From NCBI GenBank assembly GCA_951812925.1, contig OX638368.1, positions 69,674,912-69,738,911 of the forward strand: 64,000 nt of DNA. The letters run 5' to 3'. The translations under genes were made by a program, and so were the position numbers. The stretch is from Calliopum simillimum (Eukaryota > Arthropoda > Insecta > Diptera > Lauxaniidae). Shown here piece after piece: positions 12,038 through 22,816 of this stretch (the first letter of the stretch is position 1; each line of letters begins with the position of its first letter). Under the pieces are notes generated by a model. The model was not told the DNA's origin. It did not search any database and worked only from the letters and a program-made list of their open reading frames with translations.

Positions 12038-14583
12038 TGTAATGATCGCGGGGGTTGTAGTTGAGGTCAAATATAAATTTGCATATTTTTAATGCTCAAA
12101 GCAAAATAACATAAATTCTATACAACCTGTACTTCAGTATGATTAGCCGATGCGGGACCCATCTAATTATTCGGCTAGCAAAAGCAGTCGGCTGGGAGGG
12201 GATTCTTGGCACAATCTTCTAAAGTACCCACTCACAAAAATTAATTACAGAGTCCCTATGCCAGAATGGAACTGAAACTAAAATAAACGTAAACCGGAAA
12301 TGGACTAGGCTTGACCATCGGTATAAAAAAAAAGTAGCCAATAAAAGTAAAGAAATGGTCAAGAAAATTAATGTGTATATATAATCATTGCAATATATCG
12401 GAAAGATAACAGGTATCTCCAGATGGATTGAGATACGCGTTTCTAAACCCGCCCTTCCATGATCCTTATCATTGCACTTTGTCTTAAGGATCCCATAAGA
12501 CACTCAGTCAATTATCTCCACATACCTCAGGGAAAAATAGTAAATTTAGTGATTCATATTAAAATTTATTTAATATACTTCAGGACAATTTATAGATTAA
12601 ATTCATATTAATTCTAACATAGAATTAGATAATTTAAATACAAAGTTATATTAGTGATAGTTAAGTATGTAGGTTTTTATGCATGATACGTTAACAATTT
12701 TATGTAGTTTTAATTTCGAATAAAAGTTTTTTTTATAAATTTTAAGAACTTTAAATAAAGCGATCAAAATTAAATTAAATTCTTTAGAAAATTTTGAAAA
12801 GGGTAATAGGATAGGATAATGAGAATGAAATTCAAACTTAAAATAAATTTTATGAAAGAAAAACTATTTTGTATAATATTATTTAGCCACCGCTGTGGTT
12901 ATTTCGACAAAAGAAAAAATTATATTAAAGGAAAAGAAACAAAATGTAAAATGTAAACCCATTTGCTGTCAAACTAAATTTGAGAGAGCCACGATCATAT
13001 ATATACATATATTTTAAAAGCTCGATTTTAAGTTTGGAGACTTATGCGTCTAAGCTACACCAAAAGCTCTCTCGTCAAATCCATTTTAATTTGGTCTCTC
13101 CCGACTTTATTTAACGAACCTTTTCTTTCTCTTCGTTCTTAACACAATTGTTGTTGTAACAAACAAGAAAAAGAAAAGGGTTTTTTTTCTCTATTTTCTT
13201 TAAGAAATGAAAATAGGGAAATTTGTTTTTTTTTTTTTTTTAAAAAAAAATATGAAAACTCACATATACATAGTTGCTGGGTTTTTCCAACGATGAAAGG
13301 CCTCTCAACGATGTGCAGCAGCTAGCTAGGGTGTTTTTTAAAAAAAGTTAAATTAAGGTTTTAATTTCTTTAAAGCAATTTGTGCTACAAAAATTACGCT
13401 TTGATTTTTCCCTCTGGTTTTAAATATTTTCGATTGTTTATTTTATGCACTATTTTTTTTTTTTTTTTTTTTTTTTTCTTTTTTTATTCGCCTTTATCCT
13501 TAATTTAATTTTAACCACGATTTTTTTAACTTTATATTTTTTTTTTTTCTACTAACTTTAACTTTTAAATTTGAACACAAAAAAGATTAAGAAATGCATT
13601 TAATGGGATTTTTTTTTTTTATACGATGTTTTTATATATATATTTTTTTTATATATTTTTTTGGTTTTAGAAAAAAAAGCGAATGAATTGTGGGAAATTA
13701 AAGGGGTTTTAGGATGGGATGGGTGTCTTTAGCAAGGGATTTATTTTCTTCGTTTTTTTTTAACTTATTTTCTTTTGTAGATTTTTAGTTTTAAAACTTA
13801 TAATATAAATTTTAAAGTATTTTGCAGGAAAATTTTTGGATTTTTCTGTATTTCGTAAATTTTACTTAATTTTATTAAGCACGCGGGTTTTTCGCAGTTT
13901 TCTGGAAAAATTTTCTAACTTTCATAAAACACGCGGGTTTTTCGCAGTTTTCTGCAAAAAAAATTTACACAGCGGTAGTGATGGTTTACTTAAAAGCACG
14001 CGGCGGCAACTGGTGAAGATCTTGCCCACAAGATCAATGCAGATCTCGTGTTACCAAGCCGCTCTCTTGTAGTTGCAATGCCAGCAACAAAATTGCGCAA
14101 ATATCAATATAGCGATATGTGCAGCTATTCGAAAAAATAAAAATGAAATTTAACAAAACTGAGTGTTAACCCATAAAGGGATATGGTTTTACCTTTTCCA
14201 AATTCTGTTTGACAATACAAATTTTGATTATTCTGATAATCGCCTTGAATATTATTTCACGAATTTTAATCTTTTTAATTAAAAAAATACTTTTCTAATT
14301 TTTACTATGCGGTTACATGTGTGATGTGTATCGTTGTTCAAATAGAAAGAATGATAGTTCTTAGAGGAAGTAAGAATTAGCCATTATGTTCTGGATTGTA
14401 AGTAACAATTCAGTGGATTTCGAACAGCTCTGGTAGTTGCAAAACTGAGCAAATTTTAGTGCTGCCAAATTGAGGCTTAGGCTGGCTCAAAAATTTTGAT
14501 TACAATTGTTAAGACCATTTAGAAAATATGAAATATTCATAGAATATGTATAAAAAATAAAATTCTTGAGACGGACCATTACA
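12038..14583 (-). repeat. Element A 3' LTR
   Basis: 2546 bp, the left copy in plus coordinates and so the 3' LTR of the minus-strand element. It contains AT-rich runs and two short open frames repeated identically in the other LTR; they are not convincing genes. No clear polypurine tract is visible in the 53 bp between the pol stop and this LTR. Confidence 0.95.
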
Positions 14584-14636
14584 AAACTGGATAACTCTAT
14601 TATATTTATCTAGAGAGTTAGATAGAAAAAGGGTAG

Positions 14637-17600
14637 TTACGGCCTTATATCCTTGGCATGATACGTGCCAACGAGTTTGCCTTGCAAGTCCTCTAATACG
14701 TAATACGAATTTCCAATTTTTTCACGAATTCTAGACTTAAGAAAAAGTGGACCTAACTTTGCATTAAAACGTTTTTCGAAATTGCTTTGAGCAAAGTTTC
14801 TTCGAAATATTTCCTGACCTACTTTGTAAGATACAGGCCGTGATCTAAGATTGTATTGTTCAAAATTACGCTGGTAAGCTTTTGAAATATTTTCTTTTAT
14901 GTTGCTTCTCATTAAGACTAATTGGTCATCTCGTTTTAAGCCACAAAATGGTTCTTCCAAGGTATCTAGCATTCTCATAAGCTTGTAGGTTGACGCATGT
15001 GTGACCATGTCAAAACCAAAGAGTGAATGATAAGGTGAATATCCAATAGAAGAGTGAATAGCGTTTCTTAAAGAACAACTGATACTTGACAAATTTTCAT
15101 CCCACTTGGTCTGATCATTTTTTAAATACGCACGGATTGCAGCAATGAGCGAACGATTAACGCGTTCTGATGCGTTAGACTGCGGAGAGTATAATGCTGT
15201 GTAAATGTGTTGAACACCTTGTTCCGTCAGAAAAGCATTAAAATCGTTGGCTTTAAACTGGGAGCCGTTGTCGCTAACTAAAACCTCAGGTACACCGTAG
15301 CAATGAAATATGTTTTTCAATAGAAACTCTTGGATAATTTGAGATGTAAATTTCTTAAGTGGACAAAGCCAGTGAAATTTGGACATGTGATCCATGACAA
15401 TTAGTAAGCCGATATGACCTTGACGACTACGTGGATATGGACCTAAAATATCAATATATAATCGCTGAAACGGGCGACAAGACTCAGCCTGTTTTCCCAT
15501 CGGTGGTCTAAGAACGATATTAGGGGCTTTGGTTTCTTTACACGTTTCACAACTTCTAATGTAATTGCGAACATCTTTTACCATGCCTGGCCAAAAGAAG
15601 TTTCTTCGAAGAAGATTTAAAGTTTTGCTAACACCTCCATGAGATGCAATTTCGCTGTCATGTGCACGAGAGATCACGTCAAGTCTTAATTTTTCGGGAA
15701 TCCATAGTTTCCACGAACGATTTTCCTGCTCTACCTCTCCACTTGCATGTTCTTTTCTGAAATAAATATATTTATCGACTATTTTTAAATCCGGTAATTT
15801 ATCTTGTTCACTAGCAATTCTAGTTTTTAAAATTTCATAATCTGTGTCAAAAAAATGAGGAGACTCTAAGTCAACTTCAGGACCAACTAACTCAACTGCA
15901 CAAATTTCTTCAGAGTACATTCTCGAAAGAGCATCTGGGACGATGTTGTCTTTACCTTTTCTATGGGTAACATTAAATTTATAACCCTGAAGCTTAAAAG
16001 CCCATCGAGCGAGTCTACCACTCAAGTTGGATTGTCGCATCAACCAAACTAAGCTTGCATGGTCGGTGACTATTTCAAATTCCTGTAATTCTATGTAGCA
16101 TCTAAATTTAGCAATAGCTTCAATAGCTGCCAAGCATTCTCTTTCTGTCACACTATAATTTCTTTGTGCAGAATTTAGCTTTTTTGACATGAAAGCAATA
16201 GGTTTTTCTGAATTATTTATGTCATGTTGAATAAGAACTGCGCCAATACCATGATCACTAGCATCGCAATGGATGTAAAATTTTTTTGAAAAATCAGGGT
16301 TGGAAAGAACGGGAGCTGAAGTCAATAAAGCTTTCACTTTTTCAAAAGCTGACTGAGCTTCTTCTGTCCAATTGAATTTCTTTTTTGTTGAAAGAACCTC
16401 AGATATAGCAAATGTGATTTCCGAAAAATTTGCAATAAATCTCCTATACCATCCAGCTACACCGAGAAATCCACGAACTTGTTTCAAGTTCTTTGGTATA
16501 GGCCAAGTTAAAACAGAATCAATTTTTTCAGGATCTGGAGATATTCCTCCATCACCTATAACGTATCTAAGATACTTTACTTTGGTGACACAAAACTTGC
16601 TTTTAGCGACATTCAAAGTTAAATTTGCCTTTTTAAATTGCTCTGCAATTCTGACTAGAATCGACAGATGGGATTGAAAATCTTCAGAAATTATAATCAG
16701 ATCATCCAAGTATCCGAAAACGCAATATTTAAGATCGGCAGGAATTAATTCGTCCATAAGACGACACATTGTTTGAGGCGCATTACAGAGCCCGAAAGGC
16801 ATAACCACAAACTGGTATAATGGCCTTCCTGGCACTGTAAAAGCCGTCAAATGTTTCGCATTTTCAGTTAGTCCAACTTGCCAAAAGGCATATTTTAAGT
16901 CGATTTTCGTTATAATATTTGCCTTTGGAAGACGAGATAAAATACCACCTAAGCTTTGCAGAGGATATGCATCCTTTTTAGTGGCGTCATTTAGTTTTCT
17001 AGCATCTAAACATAAACGCACTTTTCCTGGTTTTATAACTAACCGCATTGGAGAGCTCCAAGAACTAGCTGAAGGTTCAATAACACCCAAGCTTAACATG
17101 CGATCGATCTCTTGAAATATCAATTTTTCAACTGCCGGGGATACTGGATAGTATCTTTGTTTTATCGGTTTTGTATCGCCAACATCAATGTCATGTTTTA
17201 TTAAACTTGTGCGACCAAGTCCTTGACTCTCATAATCGGGAAATAAAGATTTAACAGTAGCAAGCTGTTGTTTTTCTAAAGCACTTAGAGGATAAAATTT
17301 ATCTTCACTTTCAAAATGGTTTTCACTATCAACTGCATTAGCTGATAGTGATGAAATTATTCCTGGGGCAAGACAAAACTTTTTCCAAAAATCAATACCT
17401 AAAATTACCCGTTGGGAAATTGAAGGGATAATAAAAAATTTTATTTTCTGAACTTCGGATTTGTAAAAAGTATCGACAGATAAAAAACCAATTACTTTAT
17501 GGCAGGAGCCATCTGCAGTTTTAACACTAGAGTTTATTTTTGTAAAATCAGGACACCTAGAAAAATCTTCTAGAGCTAACGATGAACCAATGCAACTAAT

Positions 17601-18104
17601 GTTGGCACCAGTATCTAGTAAGCCAAGTTCTTCAAAACTAAGAAACTTCACTTCCGCATAAAAACGGTTATCTTGTTTACTACAAAGAATAGCAGAAATA
17701 AGAGATTTTTTTGTTTTCCTAAGAGCTTTCCAAAAGTTACGTAATCTTAGAGTGGACCTTTTAATTGTTCTAACAGGATTTAAAAATTCAGGACAGTCAG
17801 CGAAAATTCTATTTTTAGCATCTACATAATTTTTAAATCTAATATGGTATGGAATCAAAGGATATAAAATTTTGTTACTATCGTTTTGTTCACGTTTCAA
17901 AATTCTTATATTTTCACATTCTACATTTAAGTTTTCGAAATCGTTCTTAAATTCATTTTTAAACCCATTCTTTAAATATTCATTTTTATCCTTTATAATT
18001 TTGTTTTCTGAGCTAGCCGGTATATCGGTAATATTTTTAGAAATATTTATTTTGGTTGCATTCTGGTGTTGTTGAAAGCAACCTTTGAATAGTTTTCCAA
18101 ATTT
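14637..18104 (-). CDS. pol: Pol polyprotein of element A (protease-RT-RNase H-integrase)
   Basis: The frame is open from just after a stop at 18105-18107 down to 14637 (1155 codons). No convincing ATG lies near its start, and it overlaps the end of gag in the -1 frame, so it is probably made by ribosomal frameshifting. Numbering residues from 17900: retropepsin DTG at 96-98; RT motif A Asp at 334 and the YLDD box at 397-400; the RNase H block begins IHCDASDHGIGAVL; the integrase has an HHCC zinc-binding region (ASHGGVSKT...CETC), then the catalytic DILGPYPRS, SDNGSQF and SPQSNASERVNRS regions (D, D, E). Length and order are normal for Gypsy. There are no internal stops, so it looks functional. 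Products would copy and integrate the element. Confidence 0.95.
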   Translation of the reverse strand, partial: KFGKLFKGCFQQHQNATKINISKNITDIPASSENKIIKDKNEYLKNGFKNEFKNDFENLNVECENIRILKREQNDSNKILYPLIPYHIRFKNYVDAKNRIFADCPEFLNPVRTIKRSTLRLRNFWKALRKTKKSLISAILCSKQDNRFYAEVKFLSFEELGLLDTGANISCIGSSLALEDFSRCPDFTKINSSVKTADGSCHKVIGFLSVDTFYKSEVQKIKFFIIPSISQRVILGIDFWKKFCLAPGIISSLSANAVDSENHFESEDKFYPLSALEKQQLATVKSLFPDYESQGLGRTSLIKHDIDVGDTKPIKQRYYPVSPAVEKLIFQEIDRMLSLGVIEPSASSWSSPMRLVIKPGKVRLCLDARKLNDATKKDAYPLQSLGGILSRLPKANIITKIDLKYAFWQVGLTENAKHLTAFTVPGRPLYQFVVMPFGLCNAPQTMCRLMDELIPADLKYCVFGYLDDLIIISEDFQSHLSILVRIAEQFKKANLTLNVAKSKFCVTKVKYLRYVIGDGGISPDPEKIDSVLTWPIPKNLKQVRGFLGVAGWYRRFIANFSEITFAISEVLSTKKKFNWTEEAQSAFEKVKALLTSAPVLSNPDFSKKFYIHCDASDHGIGAVLIQHDINNSEKPIAFMSKKLNSAQRNYSVTERECLAAIEAIAKFRCYIELQEFEIVTDHASLVWLMRQSNLSGRLARWAFKLQGYKFNVTHRKGKDNIVPDALSRMYSEEICAVELVGPEVDLESPHFFDTDYEILKTRIASEQDKLPDLKIVDKYIYFRKEHASGEVEQENRSWKLWIPEKLRLDVISRAHDSEIASHGGVSKTLNLLRRNFFWPGMVKDVRNYIRSCETCKETKAPNIVLRPPMGKQAESCRPFQRLYIDILGPYPRSRQGHIGLLIVMDHMSKFHWLCPLKKFTSQIIQEFLLKNIFHCYGVPEVLVSDNGSQFKANDFNAFLTEQGVQHIYTALYSPQSNASERVNRSLIAAIRAYLKNDQTKWDENLSSISCSLRNAIHSSIGYSPYHSLFGFDMVTHASTYKLMRMLDTLEEPFCGLKRDDQLVLMRSNIKENISKAYQRNFEQYNLRSRPVSYKVGQEIFRRNFAQSNFEKRFNAKLGPLFLKSRIREKIGNSYYVLEDLQGKLVGTYHAKDIRP

Positions 18105-19630
18105 TTAGCTTTGCAATTTTCACATTGTGGTTTATAAATATTCGGCGCACCACAGCCATAGCAAAATATTTTTCTGTCGTTAAGACAATCTTGCCAATGA
18201 TGGCCTTCATCTTCACAATTCCAACATTTGAAACTGCGAACTGCGTCAACAAACAAATCGGAATTATTTGGATCATTTTCCAATTCAGAAGAAATTTCAT
18301 TAATAGATGCTATGTTGCGTCTGCCTGTAAAATTATTGGAAAAATTTTTCCCTGGTTGCACTCGGCGAAAAGATTCTTCAGTAAGAAGATTTTCACGCAT
18401 TTGGCAAAGTTTGCGCAACTGAGCAATCGAGTGTATAGGCACATACAATAATTCGTGTCGAATATCCGGTCTAAGATTGCGAGTAATTGTTTCAATTAAA
18501 TCAGCTTCCTGTAAAGGAACTGGCAATCTATCTACAATTTGGGTGATGGAATCATAAAACGATTCAAACGTTTCACCAGGTGTTTGTTTTCTATTTCTTA
18601 TTTCCTCGCGGATGTCAAAATTAGAACGAAAATCTCTAAATTCAAATCTCAAAGCGTCACAAAAATTATGCCAATCTACTCGGGGAACTTGTTTGTGGTA
18701 TCGCCAATACCAATCTCGAGCTTTACCCGTGAGTAAAACTGGTATATTTCTACACACTGAATTAAAATCGTTATTCAAAGTTTCAACCGTTAAAGAACGA
18801 ATACGATATATAAATTCTTCTACATTTAATCCATTTTTGGAACCATCAAATTTAATGTTCCAATTTTGAACAATAGTTGTAACTTTCTCAGGACTAAGAT
18901 AGTTACGAGAAAAATTTATGTCAGCATTATTAATATTTTGCCTTGAAGGTTGATTTGAATTTTCTACATTTCTACGATTTGCATTATTATCATTTAAACT
19001 CAAATTAGCAAGAGAACGCTGCACACTTTCGTTTATCATTTGCGCAATTAAATCATAATTGATCACGTTTTCCTGTTGCATAGCATTATTTATTGGTAAG
19101 CCTGACGTATGATTAACATTTTGCCTAGCAGCATTAATGTCAACGTTAACTTCATCAACATGTGGTGAATTTTCGACGTTAACTAATGGTACCATATTAT
19201 TTGGGTTAGCATTCCGGTGTTCACGCCTATGCTGATTATTTACATTTTGAGAAGAAAAAGATACTTGGGAAGCATCATCTTCATAAAGCCGTTTTTGAAA
19301 TTGACGCGTGTTATAACGTTTTCTAGAGGCACCGGTATTTTTACCACGACTGCTGCTATTTAAATTCGGACGGTTATTAGTGCTTGTGCTATTTTTATTA
19401 CTAAGAATTTGCAGGTCACTAGAATGACAATGTTGTCTACAAGTCGGACATTCAGAAGAATCTGTCAACCACTTTTCTATGCATTGATGGTGAAAAATAT
19501 GGTTGCATTTAGTTATAGAACACAGTTTTTCATTTGAAATTTTATTTAAACAAATCACACATAAAGTTTCAGTTGCTGCAGCCACAAGAGCTGGTAAATC
19601 TTCGGTGCTATGTACAACAGCCATAGCCAT
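18047..19630 (-). CDS. gag: Gag of element A with N-terminal RING-H2 finger
   Basis: 527 codons from an ATG at 19630. Residues 24-64 form a textbook RING-H2 finger: C24-x2-C27-x14-C42-x-H44-x2-H47-x2-C50-x10-C61-x2-C64. A long Asn/Arg/Ser-rich linker follows. Then comes a retrotransposon Gag core (roughly 240-440, with KFDGSKNGLNVEEFIYRIR and KARDWYWRYHKQVP), a CCHC knuckle (C469-x2-C472-x4-H477-x4-C482) and a further Cys4 motif (C490, C493, C503, C506). Gag would assemble the particle and bind RNA. RING fingers normally recruit ubiquitin-conjugating enzymes, so this Gag may act as an E3 ligase; that is inference. The same finger opens the Gag of element B, so it is a lineage trait and not a chance fusion. 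Confidence 0.93.
   Translation of the reverse strand: MAMAVVHSTEDLPALVAAATETLCVICLNKISNEKLCSITKCNHIFHHQCIEKWLTDSSECPTCRQHCHSSDLQILSNKNSTSTNNRPNLNSSSRGKNTGASRKRYNTRQFQKRLYEDDASQVSFSSQNVNNQHRREHRNANPNNMVPLVNVENSPHVDEVNVDINAARQNVNHTSGLPINNAMQQENVINYDLIAQMINESVQRSLANLSLNDNNANRRNVENSNQPSRQNINNADINFSRNYLSPEKVTTIVQNWNIKFDGSKNGLNVEEFIYRIRSLTVETLNNDFNSVCRNIPVLLTGKARDWYWRYHKQVPRVDWHNFCDALRFEFRDFRSNFDIREEIRNRKQTPGETFESFYDSITQIVDRLPVPLQEADLIETITRNLRPDIRHELLYVPIHSIAQLRKLCQMRENLLTEESFRRVQPGKNFSNNFTGRRNIASINEISSELENDPNNSDLFVDAVRSFKCWNCEDEGHHWQDCLNDRKIFCYGCGAPNIYKPQCENCKAKNLENYSKVAFNNTRMQPK
18098..18104 (-). promoter_or_regulatory. Candidate -1 frameshift heptamer (A AAT TTG)
   Basis: In the gag frame the minus strand reads GCT AAA AAT TTG GAA AAC. 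A AAT TTG fits the X XXY YYZ rule. A -1 slip here continues AAA TTT GGA AAA, which is the pol frame, and that frame is closed by TAA immediately upstream. The gag stop is at 18047-18049, so slip and stop are about 50 nt apart. Element B lacks this heptamer but shares G GAA AAC just downstream, an alternative slip site. Confidence 0.55.
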
Positions 19631-20247
19631 TCAAAAAGCAAGTATGTAAACAAATATTTTCCCTGATATTGGTAATTTTGAAGATATATTGACTGAACAA
19701 AATATTAAATAAATCTCCCGATAATTGCAAAAGAAATTAAAGCCAAATTAGACTATTTAAACTAAATGAAACTGGTTTCGATTGAAATCAAGTTTTTGAG
19801 TGGTCAAGCAGTATTTTCTAAGGTGAAATAATGTTGAAATTCCAGAAACAAAAACACAACAACTATTAAGATTCAGAAGATCCTAATTGGCCAAGAAGTA
19901 AATATTAAATGAGAAATAAAACCTTTAATCTTGTAAATCCATAATCAGAGCTCTTAAAATCAAGTTTTCTTTCAGTCCGTTATCGTTACCAATTCCAAAA
20001 AATATCCTATTCAAAAATCTAGTTACTATTGAAAAACTCATTAATGCCGATAAGAACGATGAGAGCTTCGTGGTCGAAAATTATTGGTCTAAATTGCCAA
20101 CAACTCGAATTTCCAAGCAAAGTTCACCATTTAATCAACACGACTAAACAATTCCAAAAGCACTTTTATCTTTGAGTAAATGAAATCTAATTAAAACAAG
20201 AAAATAAGTTCGGGGTAAGAATACTAAGCCAAAACTCAGCAAACTCG
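19631..20247 (-). other. Element A 5' leader
   Basis: About 617 bp between primer-binding site and gag ATG. It has no open frame of note. It would be the untranslated leader and is the expected place of a packaging signal; none can be read by eye. Confidence 0.6.
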
Positions 20248-20265
20248 GCCCCACGTTGGGCGCCA
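20248..20265 (-). promoter_or_regulatory. Primer-binding site (tRNA-Lys type), element A
   Basis: The minus strand reads TGGCGCCCAACGTGGGGC five bases inside the 5' LTR. This 18-mer is the known binding site for the 3' end of tRNA-Lys(1,2) in several retroviruses. The same 18-mer is present in element B. Confidence 0.9.
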
Positions 20266-20270
20266 TTTTG

Positions 20271-22816
20271 TGTAATGATCGCGGGGGTTGTAGTTGAGGT
20301 CAAATATAAATTTGCATATTTTTAATGCTCAAAGCAAAATAACATAAATTCTATACAACCTGTACTTCAGTATGATTAGCCGATGCGGGACCCATCTAAT
20401 TATTCGGCTAGCAAAAGCAGTCGGCTGGGAGGGGATTCTTGGCACAATCTTCTAAAGAACCCACTCACAAAAATTAATTACAGAGTCCCTATGCCAGAAT
20501 GGAACTGAAACTAAAATAAACGTAAACCGGAAATGGACTAGGCTTGACCATCGGTATAAAAAAAAAGTAGCCAATAAAAGTAAAGAAATGGTCAAGAAAA
20601 TTAATGTGTATATATAATCATTGCAATATATCGGAAAGATAACAGGTATCTCCAGATGGATTGAGATACGCGTTTCTAAACCCGCCCTTCCATGATCCTT
20701 ATCATTGCACTTTGTCTTAAGGATCCCATAAGACACTCAGTCAATTATCTCCACATACCTCAGGGAAAAATAGTAAATTTAGTGATTCATATTAAAATTT
20801 ATTTAATATACTTCAGGACAATTTATAGATTAAATTCATATTAATTCTAACATAGAATTAGATAATTTAAATACAAAGTTATATTAGTGATAGTTAAGTA
20901 TGTAGGTTTTTATGCATGATACGTTAACAATTTTATGTAGTTTTAATTTCGAATAAAAGTTTTTTTTATAAATTTTAAGAACTTTAAATAAAGCGATCAA
21001 AATTAAATTAAATTCTTTAGAAAATTTTGAAAAGGGTAATAGGATAGGATAATGAGAATGAAATTCAAACTTAAAATAAATTTTATGAAAGAAAAACTAT
21101 TTTGTATAATATTATTTAGCCACCGCTGTGGTTATTTCGACAAAAGAAAAAATTATATTAAAGGAAAAGAAACAAAATGTAAAATGTAAACCCATTTGCT
21201 GTCAAACTAAATTTGAGAGAGCCACGATCATATATATACATATATTTTAAAAGCTCGATTTTAAGTTTGGAGACTTATGCGTCTAAGCTACACCAAAAGC
21301 TCTCTCGTCAAATCCATTTTAATTTGGTCTCTCCCGACTTTATTTAACGAACCTTTTCTTTCTCTTCGTTCTTAACACAATTGTTGTTGTAACAAACAAG
21401 AAAAAGAAAAGGGTTTTTTTTCTCTATTTTCTTTAAGAAATGAAAATAGGGAAATTTGTTTTTTTTTTTTTTTTTTAAAAAAATATGAAAACTCACATAT
21501 ACATAGTTGCTGGGTTTTTCCAACGATGAAAGGCCTCTCAACGATGTGCAGCAGCTAGCTAGGGTGTTTTTTAAAAAAAGTTAAATTAAGGTTTTAATTT
21601 CTTTAAAGCAATTTGTGCTACAAAAATTACGCTTTGATTTTTCCCTCTGGTTTTAAATATTTTCGATTGTTTATTTTATGCACTATTTTTTTTTTTTTTT
21701 TTTTTTTTTCTTTTTTTATTCGCCTTTATCCTTAATTTAATTTTAACCACGATTTTTTTAACTTTATATTTTTTTTTTTCTACTAACTTTAACTTTTAAA
21801 TTTGAACACAAAAAAGATTAAGAAATGCATTTAATGGGATTTTTTTTTTTTTTATACGATGTTTTTATATATATATTTTTTTTATATATTTTTTTGGTTT
21901 TAGAAAAAAAAGCGAATGAATTGTGGGAAATTAAAGGGGTTTTAGGATGGGATGGGTGTCTTTAGCAAGGGATTTATTTTCTTCGTTTTTTTTTAACTTA
22001 TTTTCTTTTGTAGATTTTTAGTTTTAAAACTTATAATATAAATTTTAAAGTATTTTGCAGGAAAATTTTTGGATTTTTCTGTATTTCGTAAATTTTACTT
22101 AATTTTATTAAGCACGCGGGTTTTTCGCAGTTTTCTGGAAAAATTTTCTAACTTTCATAAAACACGCGGGTTTTTCGCAGTTTTCTGCAAAAAAAATTTA
22201 CACAGCGGTAGTGATGGTTTACTTAAAAGCACGCGGCGGCAACTGGTGAAGATCTTGCCCACAAGATCAATGCAGATCTCGTGTTACCAAGCCGCTCTCT
22301 TGTAGTTGCAATGCCAGCAACAAAATTGCGCAAATATCAATATACCGATATGTGCAGCTATTCGAAAAAATAAAAATGAAATTTAACAAAACTGAGTGTT
22401 AACCCATAAAGGGATATGGTTTTACCTTTTCCAAATTCTGTTTGACAATACAAATTTTGATTATTCTGATAATCGCCTTGAATATTATTTCACGAATTTT
22501 AATCTTTTTAATTAAAAAAATACTTTTCTAATTTTTACTATGCGGTTACATGTGTGATGTGTATCGTTGTTCAAATAGAAAGAATGATAGTTCTTAGAGG
22601 AAGTAAGAATTAGCCATTATGTTCTGGATTGTAAGTAACAATTCAGTGGATTTCGAACAGCTCTGGTAGTTGCAAAACTGAGCAAATTTTAGTGCTGCCA
22701 AATTGAGGCTTAGGCTGGCTCAAAAATTTTGATTACAATTGTTAAGACCATTTAGAAAATATGAAATATTCATAGAATATGTATAAAAAATAAAATTCTT
22801 GAGACGGACCATTACA
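20271..22816 (-). repeat. Element A 5' LTR
   Basis: 2546 bp, nearly identical to 12038-14583. It starts TGTAATG and ends CATTACA on the plus strand. The promoter would lie in it, reading toward lower coordinates. No TATA box can be singled out in such AT-rich sequence. Confidence 0.95.

Larger units (their letters stand above)
12038..22816 (-). mobile_element. Gypsy-type LTR retrotransposon with RING-Gag (element A), apparently intact
   Basis: 10,779 bp on the minus strand. Both LTRs are 2546 bp and begin TGTAATG / end CATTACA (a 7-bp inverted end). They are flanked by a 4-bp duplication GAGA (12034-12037 and 22817-22820). The internal part (14584-20270) carries a Lys-type primer-binding site, gag and pol in the Gypsy order protease-RT-RNase H-integrase. 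There is no third ORF (env). The LTRs differ at only a couple of substitutions that I can see (near 12226 and 14112) plus homopolymer-length changes, so insertion is recent. Long LTRs with a tRNA-Lys primer recall the Ulysses/Osvaldo group of Drosophila elements; that placement is inference. It was inserted at the left tip of the foldback element. Confidence 0.95.

Noticed and set aside
12219..12503. 94-codon minus-strand open frame, repeated at 20452-20736
   Set aside because: It lies inside both LTRs, has no domain, and its presence twice follows from LTR duplication. Likewise the 78-codon frames at 13836 and 22069.
16372..16677. 101-codon plus-strand frame
   Set aside because: Antisense shadow of the pol gene of element A. 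The same applies to frames at 18125, 18539, 37951 and 40546.
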